A stretch of DNA of 64,000 nt. Source: Trabulsiella odontotermitis (lineage in GTDB: Bacteria > Pseudomonadota > Gammaproteobacteria > Enterobacterales > Enterobacteriaceae). The position numbers and the translations under genes are program-made. The stretch spans positions 62,001 to 126,000 of the forward strand of contig NZ_LIFX01000013.1 in assembly GCF_001297775.1 (NCBI RefSeq), in the 5' to 3' direction. Below, one piece after another: positions 9,404-19,420 of the stretch. Under the pieces are notes generated by a model that did not search any database, was not told the origin of the DNA, and was given only the letters and a program-made list of their open reading frames with translations. Each line of letters starts with the position of its first letter. Position 1 is the stretch's first letter.

Positions 9404-11002
9404 ATGTTCAATCGTATTCGTATCTCGACCACGCTGTTTTTGATTTTGATAATTTGCGGTTTGTTACAGGTGGGGAGCAACGGACTGTCTTTCTGGGCGT
9501 TTCGTGATGGATTTCACGGTTTACAGCAGGTTGCGCATAGCAATACCCAGCGCACTCAGCTGGCGCAAATGCGTTCGGTGCTGCTTCAGGCCAGTTCTGC
9601 ACTGAATAAAGCCGGAACGCTGACGGCGCTGAGTTACCCGCAGGATGACATTAAGGCGCTGATCGCCAGCGCCCATGCTGCCCTGCAGGAGTCTGACGGA
9701 TTGTTAAAAGCGTTTATCGCGGTTCCGGCGATAAACGCGGAAGGCCAGAAACTGATGGAAGGGTCGAAAGTCACCTACAGTCAGTGGCGCGACGATCTTC
9801 AGCATCAGGTAACCTGGCTTGAGAACAACCAACTCTCTGACTTTATGACCGCGCCGGTGGAAAAATCGCAGGCGGCGTTTGATGCCAACTTCAATGCCTG
9901 GCAGAACCACATCAATCTGTTTGTGGAGAAGGCCGGACGTGAAGGGGAGAACAACTATCATCGCTCCGCCATGGGTTTCATGCTGGTGGTCGTGCTGGCG
10001 GCACTGGTGACCACCGCCTCGTTGTGGTGGGCGCGCAAGATGATCGTCGTTCCGTTGACCATCATCAGCAGCCACTTTGAAAGTATCGCCAAAGGTAATC
10101 TGGCGCGGCCGATCGCGGTGTATGGCAAAAACGAGATTTCAGCGATTTTTGCCGGACTGAAAGCGATGCAGGGTGCATTGCGCGATACGGTCAGTCAGGT
10201 GCGTGAAGGCAGTTACGCGATGCATACCGGTATTTCGGAAATTGCAGCGGGTAACAACGACCTGTCATCACGTACCGAACAACAGGCGGCCTCGCTGGCG
10301 GAAACGGCGGCCAGTATGGAGCAGCTGACCGCCACTGTCGGACAGAACGCCGACAACGCTCGCCAGGCGTCGAAACTCGCCAGCAGCGCGGCAGACACCG
10401 CGAAGCGCGGCGGTCAGCAGACGTCACACGTGGCAGAGACAATGCAGGATATCGCCAACAGTTCCCGCAAGATTGGCGATATTATCAACGTCATTGATGG
10501 CATTGCTTTCCAGACCAATATTCTGGCGCTGAACGCAGCGGTGGAAGCGGCGCGAGCCGGGGAGCAGGGGCGCGGATTCGCGGTCGTTGCCGGGGAAGTG
10601 CGTAACCTGGCCAGCCGAAGCGCTCAGGCAGCAAAAGAAATTAAAACGCTGATTGAGGAGTCAGTGTCGCGCGTGCAGGAAGGATCTGAGCGGGTGGATA
10701 TGGCCGCCAGCACGATGCAGGACATTGTACGTTCAGTCACTCAGGTGAACGACATTATGGGTGAAATCGCCTCCGCGTCTGATGAACAGCGCCGTGGCAT
10801 TGAGCAGGTGGCGCAGGCGGTCAGTCAGATGGATCAGGTGACGCAGCAGAACGCCTCGCTGGTGGAAGAGGGCGCGGCGGCAACGGATCAACTGGCAAGT
10901 CAGGCCGACCATCTTACCTCACTGGTGTCCGTGTTTGAGATTGAAGAAAGGAAAGTGACTCAGCAAGACGTAACGGCTGAGGCTGTACCTGTTGTTTCCT
11001 GA
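9404..11002 (+). CDS. tap: Methyl-accepting chemotaxis protein Tap (dipeptide/pyrimidine receptor)
   Basis: 532 residues with Tap-like N terminus MFNRIRISTTLFLILI and periplasmic LNKAGTLTALSYP. In E. coli Tap senses dipeptides through the Dpp binding protein and also pyrimidines. The start is ATG at 9404 behind GGGAGTGGGG rather than an ATG at 9383. The C terminus ends in AVPVVS and lacks the NWETF tether, as in E. coli Tap, so it depends on Tar or Tsr for efficient adaptation. The signalling hairpin is almost identical to that of Tar next door. Salmonella lacks tap at this position, which is informative about relatedness. Confidence 0.94.
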   Translation: MFNRIRISTTLFLILIICGLLQVGSNGLSFWAFRDGFHGLQQVAHSNTQRTQLAQMRSVLLQASSALNKAGTLTALSYPQDDIKALIASAHAALQESDGLLKAFIAVPAINAEGQKLMEGSKVTYSQWRDDLQHQVTWLENNQLSDFMTAPVEKSQAAFDANFNAWQNHINLFVEKAGREGENNYHRSAMGFMLVVVLAALVTTASLWWARKMIVVPLTIISSHFESIAKGNLARPIAVYGKNEISAIFAGLKAMQGALRDTVSQVREGSYAMHTGISEIAAGNNDLSSRTEQQAASLAETAASMEQLTATVGQNADNARQASKLASSAADTAKRGGQQTSHVAETMQDIANSSRKIGDIINVIDGIAFQTNILALNAAVEAARAGEQGRGFAVVAGEVRNLASRSAQAAKEIKTLIEESVSRVQEGSERVDMAASTMQDIVRSVTQVNDIMGEIASASDEQRRGIEQVAQAVSQMDQVTQQNASLVEEGAAATDQLASQADHLTSLVSVFEIEERKVTQQDVTAEAVPVVS

Positions 11003-11021
11003 ATGGGATTAAGAAGGCGCT

Positions 11022-11891
11022 ATGACATCATCTCTGCCCGCAGGGCAATCGTCGTTACTTATGCAGATGACACAGCGCCTGGCGCTGTCCGACGCGCAGT
11101 TTCGTCGGATATGCCAACTGATCTACCAGCGCGCAGGTATTGTGCTGGCTGATCACAAGCGCGATATGGTTTACAACCGCCTGGTGCGGCGCTTACGTAC
11201 GCTCGGGCTGGATGACTTTGGCCACTATCTGAGCATGCTGGAATCGCACCCGGAGAATGCGGAGTGGCAGGCGTTTATTAACTCGTTGACCACTAACCTG
11301 ACATCGTTTTTTCGTGAGGCGCACCACTTTCCGGCGCTGGCGGAGCATGCTCGCCGCCATCGCGGTGGGGAGTATCGCGTCTGGAGCGCGGCGGCATCAA
11401 CCGGTGAAGAGCCGTATTCCATCGCCATCACGCTCGCTGACACTCTGGGGACAGCCCCAGGGCGCTGGCGGGTGTTTGCCAGCGATATCGACACCGAAGT
11501 GCTGCAAAAGGCGCAAAGTGGCATTTACCGCCATGAAGAGCTGAAGACGCTGTCACAACAGCAGCTACAGAACTACTTCATGCGTGGCACCGGCCCGCAT
11601 TCAGGGCTGGTGCGGGTACGACAGGAACTGGCGAACTACGTGGATTTTGCCACGCTGAATTTGCTCTCCAGAACCTACAACGTACCGGGACCATTCGATG
11701 CGATTTTTTGTCGCAACGTGATGATTTATTTCGACAAAACGACGCAGCAGGAGATCCTCCACCGTTTTGTCCCATTACTTAAGCCCGACGGCCTGCTGTT
11801 TGCCGGGCACTCGGAGAACTTCAGCCACCTCGTGCGCGAGTTTAGCCTGCGTGGGCAGACGGTTTACGCGCTGAGTAAGGATAGAGCATGA
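11022..11891 (+). CDS. cheR: Chemoreceptor glutamate methyltransferase CheR
   Basis: CheR transfers methyl from S-adenosylmethionine to receptor glutamates. The 289 residues comprise an N-terminal helical domain and the SAM-binding fold with [16 protein letters not shown] and [13 protein letters not shown]; the beta-subdomain that binds NWETF is in between. It is preceded by AAGAAGGCGCT and overlaps cheB by four bases (ATGA), so the two adaptation enzymes are translationally coupled. Confidence 0.97.
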   Translation: MTSSLPAGQSSLLMQMTQRLALSDAQFRRICQLIYQRAGIVLADHKRDMVYNRLVRRLRTLGLDDFGHYLSMLESHPENAEWQAFINSLTTNLTSFFREAHHFPALAEHARRHRGGEYRVWSAAASTGEEPYSIAITLADTLGTAPGRWRVFASDIDTEVLQKAQSGIYRHEELKTLSQQQLQNYFMRGTGPHSGLVRVRQELANYVDFATLNLLSRTYNVPGPFDAIFCRNVMIYFDKTTQQEILHRFVPLLKPDGLLFAGHSENFSHLVREFSLRGQTVYALSKDRA

Positions 11892-12937
11892 GTAAAATCA
11901 GGGTGTTGTCTGTTGATGATTCCGCGCTGATGCGCCAGATCATGACGGAAATTGTCAATAGTCACAGTGACATGGAGATGGTTGCGACCGCGCCGGACCC
12001 GCTGGTAGCCCGGGATTTAATTAAAAAATTTAACCCGGATGTTTTGACGCTGGATGTCGAAATGCCACGCATGGACGGTCTGGACTTCCTTGAAAAACTG
12101 ATGCGTTTACGCCCGATGCCGGTGGTGATGGTCTCCTCACTGACCGGCAAAGGGTCGGAAGTGACGCTGCGGGCGCTGGAGCTGGGCGCCATTGATTTCG
12201 TGACCAAACCGCAGCTCGGTATCCGCGAAGGGATGCTGGCTTACAGCGAAATGATCGCGGAAAAAGTGCGAGCGGCGTCGCGGGCGCAGGTGATCACCCA
12301 TAAATCGATGGCGGCGCCTGCCACCTTAAAAGCGGGGCCGTTGCTGAGTTCGGAAAAGCTGATTGCGATTGGCGCGTCAACCGGCGGCACCGAGGCGATT
12401 CGCCACGTTCTGCAACCGATGCCGCTGACCAGCCCGGCGATCCTGATAACTCAGCACATGCCGCCGGGATTTACCCGCTCGTTTGCGGAACGGCTCAACA
12501 AGCTGTGCCAGATTACGGTGAAAGAAGCGGAAGACGGCGAACGTGTTCTGCCGGGCCATGCGTATATTGCGCCGGGCGACAAACATATGGAGCTGGCGCG
12601 CAGCGGGGCAAACTATCAAATCAAAATTCACGACGGACCGCCGGTGAACCGGCATCGTCCGGCGGTCGATGTGCTGTTTCATTCAGTGGCGAAATATGCG
12701 GGGCGCAACGCGGTGGGGGTGATCCTCACCGGGATGGGCAACGATGGCGCTGCTGGCATGTCAGCAATGCACCAGGCTGGCGCCTGGACAATTGCGCAAA
12801 ATGAAGCAAGTTGTGTGGTGTTCGGCATGCCGCGCGAAGCTATCAATATGGGTGGCGTTAGCGAAGTGGTCGATCTTAGCCAGGTAAGCCAGCAGATGCT
12901 GGCGAAAATCAGTGCCGGACAGGCAATACGTATTTAA
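11888..12937 (+). CDS. cheB: Chemoreceptor methylesterase/deamidase CheB
   Basis: 349 residues. The receiver domain carries phospho-acceptor Asp56 in [13 protein letters not shown] linker leads to the methylesterase domain with the catalytic serine in GASTGG, histidine in ITQHMPPG and aspartate in [10 protein letters not shown]. CheB demethylates and deamidates receptors and is activated by CheA. It overlaps cheR, and cheY follows after 15 bp. Confidence 0.97.
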   Translation: MSKIRVLSVDDSALMRQIMTEIVNSHSDMEMVATAPDPLVARDLIKKFNPDVLTLDVEMPRMDGLDFLEKLMRLRPMPVVMVSSLTGKGSEVTLRALELGAIDFVTKPQLGIREGMLAYSEMIAEKVRAASRAQVITHKSMAAPATLKAGPLLSSEKLIAIGASTGGTEAIRHVLQPMPLTSPAILITQHMPPGFTRSFAERLNKLCQITVKEAEDGERVLPGHAYIAPGDKHMELARSGANYQIKIHDGPPVNRHRPAVDVLFHSVAKYAGRNAVGVILTGMGNDGAAGMSAMHQAGAWTIAQNEASCVVFGMPREAINMGGVSEVVDLSQVSQQMLAKISAGQAIRI

Positions 12938-13342
<405 letters not shown>

Positions 13343-13352
13343 GGACGAGACG

Positions 13353-14003
13353 ATGACGATGACGAAACCCGCGATTAAACCAGGAGAAGAACATTCCGCA
13401 GCGGATATTATCGCGCGCATCGGGAGTCTGACCCGCATGCTGCGCGATAGCCTGCGTGAGCTGGGGTTGGATCAGGCCATTGCCGAAGCGGCAGAGGCGA
13501 TCCCGGATGCCCGCGACCGTCTGGACTACGTTGTCCAGATGACCGCTCAGGCGGCGGAACGCGCGCTGAACTGCGTCGAACTTTCGCAGCCTCACCAGAA
13601 CCAGATGGAAAAGGACGCCAAAGCCCTTTCCGGTCGCTGGGATGAATGGTTCGAAAATCCGATTGAGCTGGCTGACGCACGCGAACTGGTCACCGATACG
13701 CGCAAATATCTGGCGGATGTCCCGCAACACACCAGTTTTACCAACGCCCAGTTGCTGGAAATCATGATGGCGCAGGATTTCCAGGATCTGACCGGGCAGG
13801 TGATCAAGCGCATGATGGACGTGATTCAGGAAATTGAACGTCAGCTCCTGATGGTACTGCTGGAAAACATGCCTGATCAGCCTGCACGAACAAAACGCGA
13901 AAGCGAAAGCCTGCTTAATGGTCCGCAAATGGACACCACTAAAGCGGGCGTGGTGGCAAGCCAGGATCAGGTCGACGACCTGCTCGATAGCCTCGGCTTC
14001 TGA
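13353..14003 (+). CDS. cheZ: CheY phosphatase CheZ
   Basis: 216 residues forming the long helical hairpin of CheZ. The catalytic segment is [13 protein letters not shown] with the Asp and Gln that attack phospho-CheY, and the C-terminal [12 protein letters not shown] is the CheY-binding helix. It is 10 bp after cheY and is the last gene of the operon. A hairpin follows, and then the oppositely oriented fimbrial operon, instead of flhB as in E. coli. Confidence 0.97.
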   Translation: MTMTKPAIKPGEEHSAADIIARIGSLTRMLRDSLRELGLDQAIAEAAEAIPDARDRLDYVVQMTAQAAERALNCVELSQPHQNQMEKDAKALSGRWDEWFENPIELADARELVTDTRKYLADVPQHTSFTNAQLLEIMMAQDFQDLTGQVIKRMMDVIQEIERQLLMVLLENMPDQPARTKRESESLLNGPQMDTTKAGVVASQDQVDDLLDSLGF

Positions 14004-14009
14004 CCGACG

Positions 14010-14029
14010 GATGGCCCTCCGGGGCCATC
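14010..14029. terminator. Hairpin between cheZ and the convergent fimbrial operon
   Basis: GATGGCCC-TCCG-GGGCCATC in the 33 bp between the two stop codons. The T tract is poor, so termination strength is uncertain. Confidence 0.5.
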
Positions 14030-14036
14030 TGCCTTG

Positions 14037-15173
14037 CTAGCGCAAATCCAGTTTGACGGTGACGTTGCCTTCGAACGGTCCTGCTGTCGGTGGCGTTGCG
14101 GTGGTGGCGACGGGCGTGGCCTGCATTTTTATCGATCCATTCCCCTGCGAATCAAGCACCACCGGGAACGCCACTGAGCCGTCCAGACTCACGCTGTTGC
14201 TGTTCGCGTCAAACATCCGCACGCCGATATCGTCCCGGCCCACCATCTTCGCAATCAACCCGTCGCCGGGATCGCTGACGCCCTGATCGGCAGTCAGCGT
14301 CAGTTTTATTTTCTGATAATTACTGACTGCCGCGTTATCGCAATGGAAATTAATGTCGACGGCCTTCAGGGCAAACCCGGTGGGTGGCACTCCGGCGGCA
14401 GTAAAGTTGCTGCGGGCAATGGCGCCGAAATCCACATCGATGGTGCTGCCCGCGTTAATAGTACAGCTTAGCGGCGCGCTCAGGCTACCGGAAAGCCAGA
14501 TGTTAGCCACCGGCTGGGCATCGCCGGAGTTGCACATGCCGCTGCCGAAATAGAGACAGGCGGAGCTCTGCTCAACCAGAGTGGCGGGAATGGTCTCCTG
14601 CCCGAGGATCGGTGATTTAATATACAAACGGGTGGAAAGCACATTCCATTTGAACTGTCTGGATGGCACGCCTGCCACAGGTTCTGTACCGGAGCGACAG
14701 ACGGTTTCGTTGCTTTCCTTTGAGGTTAATGACTCATTAGATCTGACCGGAACGGTTGTGGGGTAATTATCAATAGTGATGCGGTACAAGCCGCTGCCGT
14801 CCGGGGAGTGGATCGCATCCGTATAGGCATCGACATGAATATCGATATTCTCCGTCAGATAACCATACCCGGCCTGACTGCCCGCCAGGAGCGGGCTACC
14901 GGCAAAGGTATATCCCATTACCGTACTTGATGATGACATTGTTCCGGGGCAGTCGCACTGCGCGGTGATGGACGGACCAGCACCGACCTGATGCCCGTCG
15001 AGCGTAACTGTCTTACCTGTACTGTTTTCACTCGCGCTGAATTCACGATCAATCGTGGCCTGGTAAGTACCAGGTGCGGCGAAACAGTTACGTAAGATCG
15101 TGGCCGCCGGGGCTGAAACGCTGCTCAATATAAAGAGTGTGGCGATGAGGATACGGGGAATGGGGATCATCAT
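14037..15173 (-). CDS. Fimbrial tip adhesin-like protein
   Basis: 378 residues with a signal peptide (ILIATLFILSSVSAPAAT). A receptor-domain-like half (to about 220) precedes a pilin-like half with cysteine pairs and FDANSNSVSLDGSVAF. The layout is that of two-domain tip adhesins, encoded last in chaperone-usher operons as here. The start at 15173 has AGGAAG four bases upstream and its ATG overlaps the usher stop. Upstream Met codons are inside the usher. The C terminus (NVTVKLDLR) resembles pilin donor-strand acceptor ends. Receptor specificity cannot be read from the sequence, and I do not recognise a named orthologue. Confidence 0.8.
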   Translation of the reverse strand: MMIPIPRILIATLFILSSVSAPAATILRNCFAAPGTYQATIDREFSASENSTGKTVTLDGHQVGAGPSITAQCDCPGTMSSSSTVMGYTFAGSPLLAGSQAGYGYLTENIDIHVDAYTDAIHSPDGSGLYRITIDNYPTTVPVRSNESLTSKESNETVCRSGTEPVAGVPSRQFKWNVLSTRLYIKSPILGQETIPATLVEQSSACLYFGSGMCNSGDAQPVANIWLSGSLSAPLSCTINAGSTIDVDFGAIARSNFTAAGVPPTGFALKAVDINFHCDNAAVSNYQKIKLTLTADQGVSDPGDGLIAKMVGRDDIGVRMFDANSNSVSLDGSVAFPVVLDSQGNGSIKMQATPVATTATPPTAGPFEGNVTVKLDLR

Positions 15174-17680
15174 TGTTCTTCCTGACGGCAAACTGCCGTG
15201 ACCATTTTGATGCGCGCCGGGGTACTACTGGCGGGGATGCGAATATCGGCGTGGCACTGCATTCGTGAGCCTGTGCCCCATTTGATGGTGACCGTGGTGG
15301 TTTCAGCGATGCCTGCCATATAAAGCACACCGCCGTCATCGACTATGCCACTACTTTGCGCGCCGTCGACGGTGGCGATGGCGCCAAAGGGGACGGGTTG
15401 GCCATTCGGGAGGGTTAGCGTCATCAGCACGCGGTAGCCAATATGCGCAGTAAAATGTGCGCGAACGGCGGCATTACGTGCCGGAACGACGGTTATCGCC
15501 GTGTTGTTGCTGTCCACATCGTCCGGCAGCGTCGTGGTGTCAATACCTATCCGGTTTTCCTGATAAGCGGTCAGCGACGGAATAATGGCATTGCCTGCCC
15601 AGTCGGTACGAATACCGTACTGATTCTGAAACCGCAGACCTGACGCCCCGCCAGTATCCACTATCGCAAACTGATCGCCGAGCGGTTGTGACAGTGTCAC
15701 TCCATGTGGATGTGCCACAATGGCGCCGCTGATACCGTAGCTTATCTGCCGATCGCCACCTGACGCGGAATAATATCCGCCGCTGAGGTTACCAAAGGGC
15801 GACCGCCAGGTACTGTACAGACTGCTGCTGTCGGCAGGTTGCTGGTCGCTATGGCTCTGTTGCAGGCTATAGTTGAGACTGCGATCGTCCAGTAGCGTGC
15901 CGCTCAGCCCCAGGTTTTGCTGCGTACCGCCATTTTTGCTGTTGCTGATTGAGTAGCTCGCCCAGCTGTTGGCGAGCCAGCGGTTAAGAGGAATGCTGAC
16001 GCCAAAAGCGATCATCCGATCATCATCACCGCTGTCGGTTTCGGCCCGGGTGAGGGTCAAATGGTAACTGATGCCCGCGTACTGATAGCTCATTCCGCCA
16101 GACAGACTGCGCTCTTTGCGCGAGGTTCCCCAGTAATTCTGTTGATAGCCGTTCAGATAAAGGCTACCGTTGGTGAAAGGCTGGCTGATGCTGAACTGAA
16201 TGCGGTTGCGCTTGTTGTAATCATCACGCCAGTCATTCTGATCTTCCCGGGCATGGTTGGCGTCTGCAAAGGCGTAATAGCCACGCGTGGAATAACGGTA
16301 ACTGGCCAGCGTCAGGTGTGTATTTGTGGCGTCAATACTTGAAGAGTAGAGCAGCCGCCACGACTGACCGTCACTGTTTTCGTGATGAGCTAACTCGGTA
16401 CGCGCGGCGGTGACATCAAGCGATAGCGCGCCGAAACGCCCGAGGTTAATCCCCATCCCCGACGCCAGCGCCGTGTAGTTTTCAGCGGCTGTCAGACCAC
16501 CATACAACGTTGCGATATTATTCAGGCCATAAATAGCGCTGGCCTGGAGAAATTTCGGTTCCCGATCGTCGCTGCCTTCCTGCGAACGATAGCGACCAAC
16601 GGTGGTTTCAAAGCGCCAGTGTTGCGGGCGCTGCATCAGCGCAACGCTGGAAAAGGGCTGGGTAAAATTATGCTCGCTACCGTCGGCCTCTTTGACGCTG
16701 ACCTGCAGGTCACCGCTGTTGGTGGAGGCATAAATATCGCTGATCTCGAACGCCCCTGGCGCGACGTTCGCCTGATAAATGGTGTAGCCGTTCTGCTTAA
16801 CCGTGACGACCGCATTGGAGTTGGCTATCCCGCGGATCACCGGTGCGAAACCCCGCTCGCTGACCGGCAGCATCTCTTCGTCCGAGGCGATATTGATGCC
16901 TTCAAACTGCACACTGTCGAACACATCGCCGCGCGTGCTGCTTTGCCCGGCAACGAACTGGGCTTTCAGAAAACGCAGATCATGTTGCAGCCAACTGCCG
17001 ATGGTTTGCCAGTGACGTTCGTCTGATGTCTGACTCCAGGCGGAATAATTACGAATTTTCCAGCCGCTGAGGTTAGCGCCGATGCGCAGGTTAATGTACT
17101 GACTGTTATCGTCAGTGTCGCCACGGTTTTCGCGCCCGCTCCAGGCGTAGTCGGTAAAGAGTACCGGTACGCCGTCATCCCAGCGTGAAGGATCGACATA
17201 GCCCGCGCTCAGCGCATGAATTGCCGCCTGCGGCAGACTTAAGTTCAGCGTCTGCGTGGTGAAGTTGTAGCGGCTGTTGGCGGCAGGAATGTAGTGCCCT
17301 AATGATTCAGGCAATGGTTCGTCGGCGGGAAGTGCCGCCAGTTCTGCGTAATCATCCACTTTTACTCCCCATTGCCGCAGCATCAGCGGTGTTACCTGTG
17401 CGACCAGTGCGCCGTCCGGCCCGTTCAGGAAACTGAGCGTACGCATTTCCAGCCGCTGATCATTCAGCAGCACGGTGGTGGGATAGCTGCCGGGTAACTG
17501 CGCGTTTGGGTTGGAAAAAATAGATAAATCGGTTGCTGATGTTCCGCCTTCCAGCGCTGTAGGGGAAAAATAGAAATCACGCGCCAGCGCGCTTTCTGCG
17601 ACCAGTGCGATGATGCCGCAAAGGGTAGCAGAAACGCGCCACCGGTGGCGACGAGAGGATGAGGCCGAAGGAATAATCAT
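15170..17680 (-). CDS. Outer membrane fimbrial usher protein
   Basis: 836 residues of the FimD/PapC usher family. A signal peptide ending near ESALA is followed by the N-terminal chaperone-binding domain (FYFSPTALEG). The 24-strand barrel then includes the plug region IRGIANSNAVVTVKQNGY and the phrase VSVKEADGSEHNFTQPFSSV, typical of ushers. C-terminal domains end with VTAVCRQEEQ. The usher translocates chaperone-subunit complexes through the outer membrane. It lies 9 bp after the chaperone gene with no strong Shine-Dalgarno, so translation probably depends on coupling. Its stop overlaps the adhesin start. Confidence 0.93.
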   Translation of the reverse strand: MIIPSASSSRRHRWRVSATLCGIIALVAESALARDFYFSPTALEGGTSATDLSIFSNPNAQLPGSYPTTVLLNDQRLEMRTLSFLNGPDGALVAQVTPLMLRQWGVKVDDYAELAALPADEPLPESLGHYIPAANSRYNFTTQTLNLSLPQAAIHALSAGYVDPSRWDDGVPVLFTDYAWSGRENRGDTDDNSQYINLRIGANLSGWKIRNYSAWSQTSDERHWQTIGSWLQHDLRFLKAQFVAGQSSTRGDVFDSVQFEGINIASDEEMLPVSERGFAPVIRGIANSNAVVTVKQNGYTIYQANVAPGAFEISDIYASTNSGDLQVSVKEADGSEHNFTQPFSSVALMQRPQHWRFETTVGRYRSQEGSDDREPKFLQASAIYGLNNIATLYGGLTAAENYTALASGMGINLGRFGALSLDVTAARTELAHHENSDGQSWRLLYSSSIDATNTHLTLASYRYSTRGYYAFADANHAREDQNDWRDDYNKRNRIQFSISQPFTNGSLYLNGYQQNYWGTSRKERSLSGGMSYQYAGISYHLTLTRAETDSGDDDRMIAFGVSIPLNRWLANSWASYSISNSKNGGTQQNLGLSGTLLDDRSLNYSLQQSHSDQQPADSSSLYSTWRSPFGNLSGGYYSASGGDRQISYGISGAIVAHPHGVTLSQPLGDQFAIVDTGGASGLRFQNQYGIRTDWAGNAIIPSLTAYQENRIGIDTTTLPDDVDSNNTAITVVPARNAAVRAHFTAHIGYRVLMTLTLPNGQPVPFGAIATVDGAQSSGIVDDGGVLYMAGIAETTTVTIKWGTGSRMQCHADIRIPASSTPARIKMVTAVCRQEEQ

Positions 17681-17689
17681 TGGTGCGAC

Positions 17690-18388
17690 TTATCCATTAC
17701 TCAACTGGCCACGAAATTTTTCTGACGCGTTGCCATAATCGGTAATGCATCGCCAGGAGACATTGCGCGATGTGACGGCAGTATCGACAGGCAGCGACGT
17801 CGTGCTTTTCGGGGCGACAGTATCCGCCTCCGACAGCAAGCGATCGTTGAGGTACAGCGAATCGAAGACGGTATGGTACGCCGAAGGATTATTCACTTGC
17901 AGCATAGCGCCGCTCCGGGAAAACTGCAGATGCTCACAGGCTTCTGCCGGTGTACCGGGCAACCCTTCGGGGCGATAAAACAGCTTGAGGCGCGTTTTAT
18001 AGATCAGTCTCAGTACGTTTTTATCCTCATCATTTTTATCACTGGCAGGAATGGTTCGAACGTTGATAAAAAAGAGCGATTCGCGATCCTGTGGCAGCGC
18101 ACCGCCGGACCAGACGATGCGCAGACTCTGTTCCGTTTCGGCATCGAGGCGAAATAAGGGCGGGGTGACGATAAACGGCCCCCGGGTCTTGCCATCACCG
18201 CTATCCACCCATGACTGAATTAACCATGGCAATTCCGTCCCCTTATTTACCACGGGCAGCGCAACCTCTTTTTTTTGCGCATTATAAATAACCCGTGTTT
18301 TGCCGATCTGTATTCCGGCCGCTAGACTGTAATTAATGGGAGAAAGTGTTAATGGAGCGAGTAATGCGATCAGTGGAATACGACGCAT
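17690..18388 (-). CDS. Periplasmic fimbrial chaperone (PapD family)
   Basis: 232 residues: signal peptide ending near SLAA, N-terminal Ig domain with TRVIYNAQKKEVALPVVN, and FFINVRTIP in the G1-strand region that supplies donor strand to pilins. The basic RLKLFYRPEGLPG segment is the usual family signature. It stabilises subunits in the periplasm and delivers them to the usher encoded next. A 100 bp gap separates it from the subunit gene, which could allow a higher level of subunit mRNA. Confidence 0.92.
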   Translation of the reverse strand: MRRIPLIALLAPLTLSPINYSLAAGIQIGKTRVIYNAQKKEVALPVVNKGTELPWLIQSWVDSGDGKTRGPFIVTPPLFRLDAETEQSLRIVWSGGALPQDRESLFFINVRTIPASDKNDEDKNVLRLIYKTRLKLFYRPEGLPGTPAEACEHLQFSRSGAMLQVNNPSAYHTVFDSLYLNDRLLSEADTVAPKSTTSLPVDTAVTSRNVSWRCITDYGNASEKFRGQLSNG

Positions 18389-18488
18389 AATTTATTCCTT
18401 GCTTTAAAATGCTAAAACATGATCTGCGCAGAGACAGGTCATGTTTTAATATTTATTAAATAATGTGTGTAGCGATAATTAATGTTTG

Positions 18489-19058
18489 TCAGCGATAAAG
18501 AATATTCACCGTCATATCGGCATCAGCTGGCCCCGCGGTTACCGGTATGGCGAAAGCCCGGTAACGTGCAACGAAATGTCCACGAACGCTGTCTGAGTTG
18601 GTGGGCAGGTCGATAGCAACCTGACCTTCGGAGCCATCCATTTTCAGCAGGGTTTCAGTTCGGTCGAGTGTACTGACAGCAATGCCAATATTGGTCGCCG
18701 CTGCGCTCCCTGCGGTGGTGATGGCACTCACGGAAAGCAAATCTGCGTTACTGGTCGCAACAGTCGGGCCTTCAAAAGTGAGCTGAACGCTGGTTAACCC
18801 GGTCGTTTGCAGCGGGCAGTTTTTCAGTTGAATGTCGAAAGGAACCAGAGTGGATTCATCACCCGGGTTAACAAACAGCGAGGTGGGATAGGTACCGAGA
18901 GGGACATTATTATCTTTTCCATCATTACCATCAATAATACAACTTGGTTCAATAATTTCACCCGTAAAATGAACCGTGCCGGCATTCATTTCATCGGCAA
19001 TTGCAGGGATTGATAATGCAACGGCAAATGCCGCCGGGATGTATTTCAGTAGTGTCAT
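18489..19058 (-). CDS. Major fimbrial subunit (FimA-type pilin)
   Basis: 189 residues with signal peptide (AAFAVALSIPAIA). The pilin fold shows GTVHFTGEIIEPSCII, a disulfide pair (PSC and KNC), and the penultimate-tyrosine C terminus ADMTVNILYR. As first gene of the operon it is probably the shaft subunit, polymerised by donor-strand exchange. The upstream 360 bp is strongly AT rich and holds the likely promoter. No phase-variation recombinase or inverted repeat was seen beside it. Confidence 0.9.
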   Translation of the reverse strand: MTLLKYIPAAFAVALSIPAIADEMNAGTVHFTGEIIEPSCIIDGNDGKDNNVPLGTYPTSLFVNPGDESTLVPFDIQLKNCPLQTTGLTSVQLTFEGPTVATSNADLLSVSAITTAGSAAATNIGIAVSTLDRTETLLKMDGSEGQVAIDLPTNSDSVRGHFVARYRAFAIPVTAGPADADMTVNILYR

Positions 19059-19420
19059 TGGAATGCTCCGGAATAAAACTCGCTCCTGTATTTAAGAGCA
19101 ATTAATTAATCGAGGTGGTTAACTTTTGGCGAGTATACACAAATGAAGTCTAAATAAAAGTACGCGTGAGGATAAAAATGAATAATATGTGATAGTTGCT
19201 TTTAATTTGCTCTAATTATATTAATGGGGATTATTAATATATATAAATATATAGAATAAAATGATCAGTTTTCTTACCTGTTCATCAACGGGCGCGTTCC
19301 TGTTGCGCATTTCTCGCGGCAATACTGTGCTTAAAACCTGTTTCTGTCCTCTTTTCCGGCCATTGGCCCGGGTTCGCTCTGGCATCATGTGCATCATGGA
19401 TAGTAGCGCGGAACGCTGGC
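19059..19420. promoter_or_regulatory. AT-rich divergent region between fimbrial operon and flhB
   Basis: This 362 bp holds no gene. The first 200 bp (19060-19265) is very AT rich with long T/A tracts such as TTAATATATATAAATATATA, unlike the flagellar genes around it, and fits an H-NS-bound promoter of an acquired operon. From about 19270 composition returns to normal and should contain the class II flhB promoter. I could not define an FlhDC box by eye. Confidence 0.5.
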
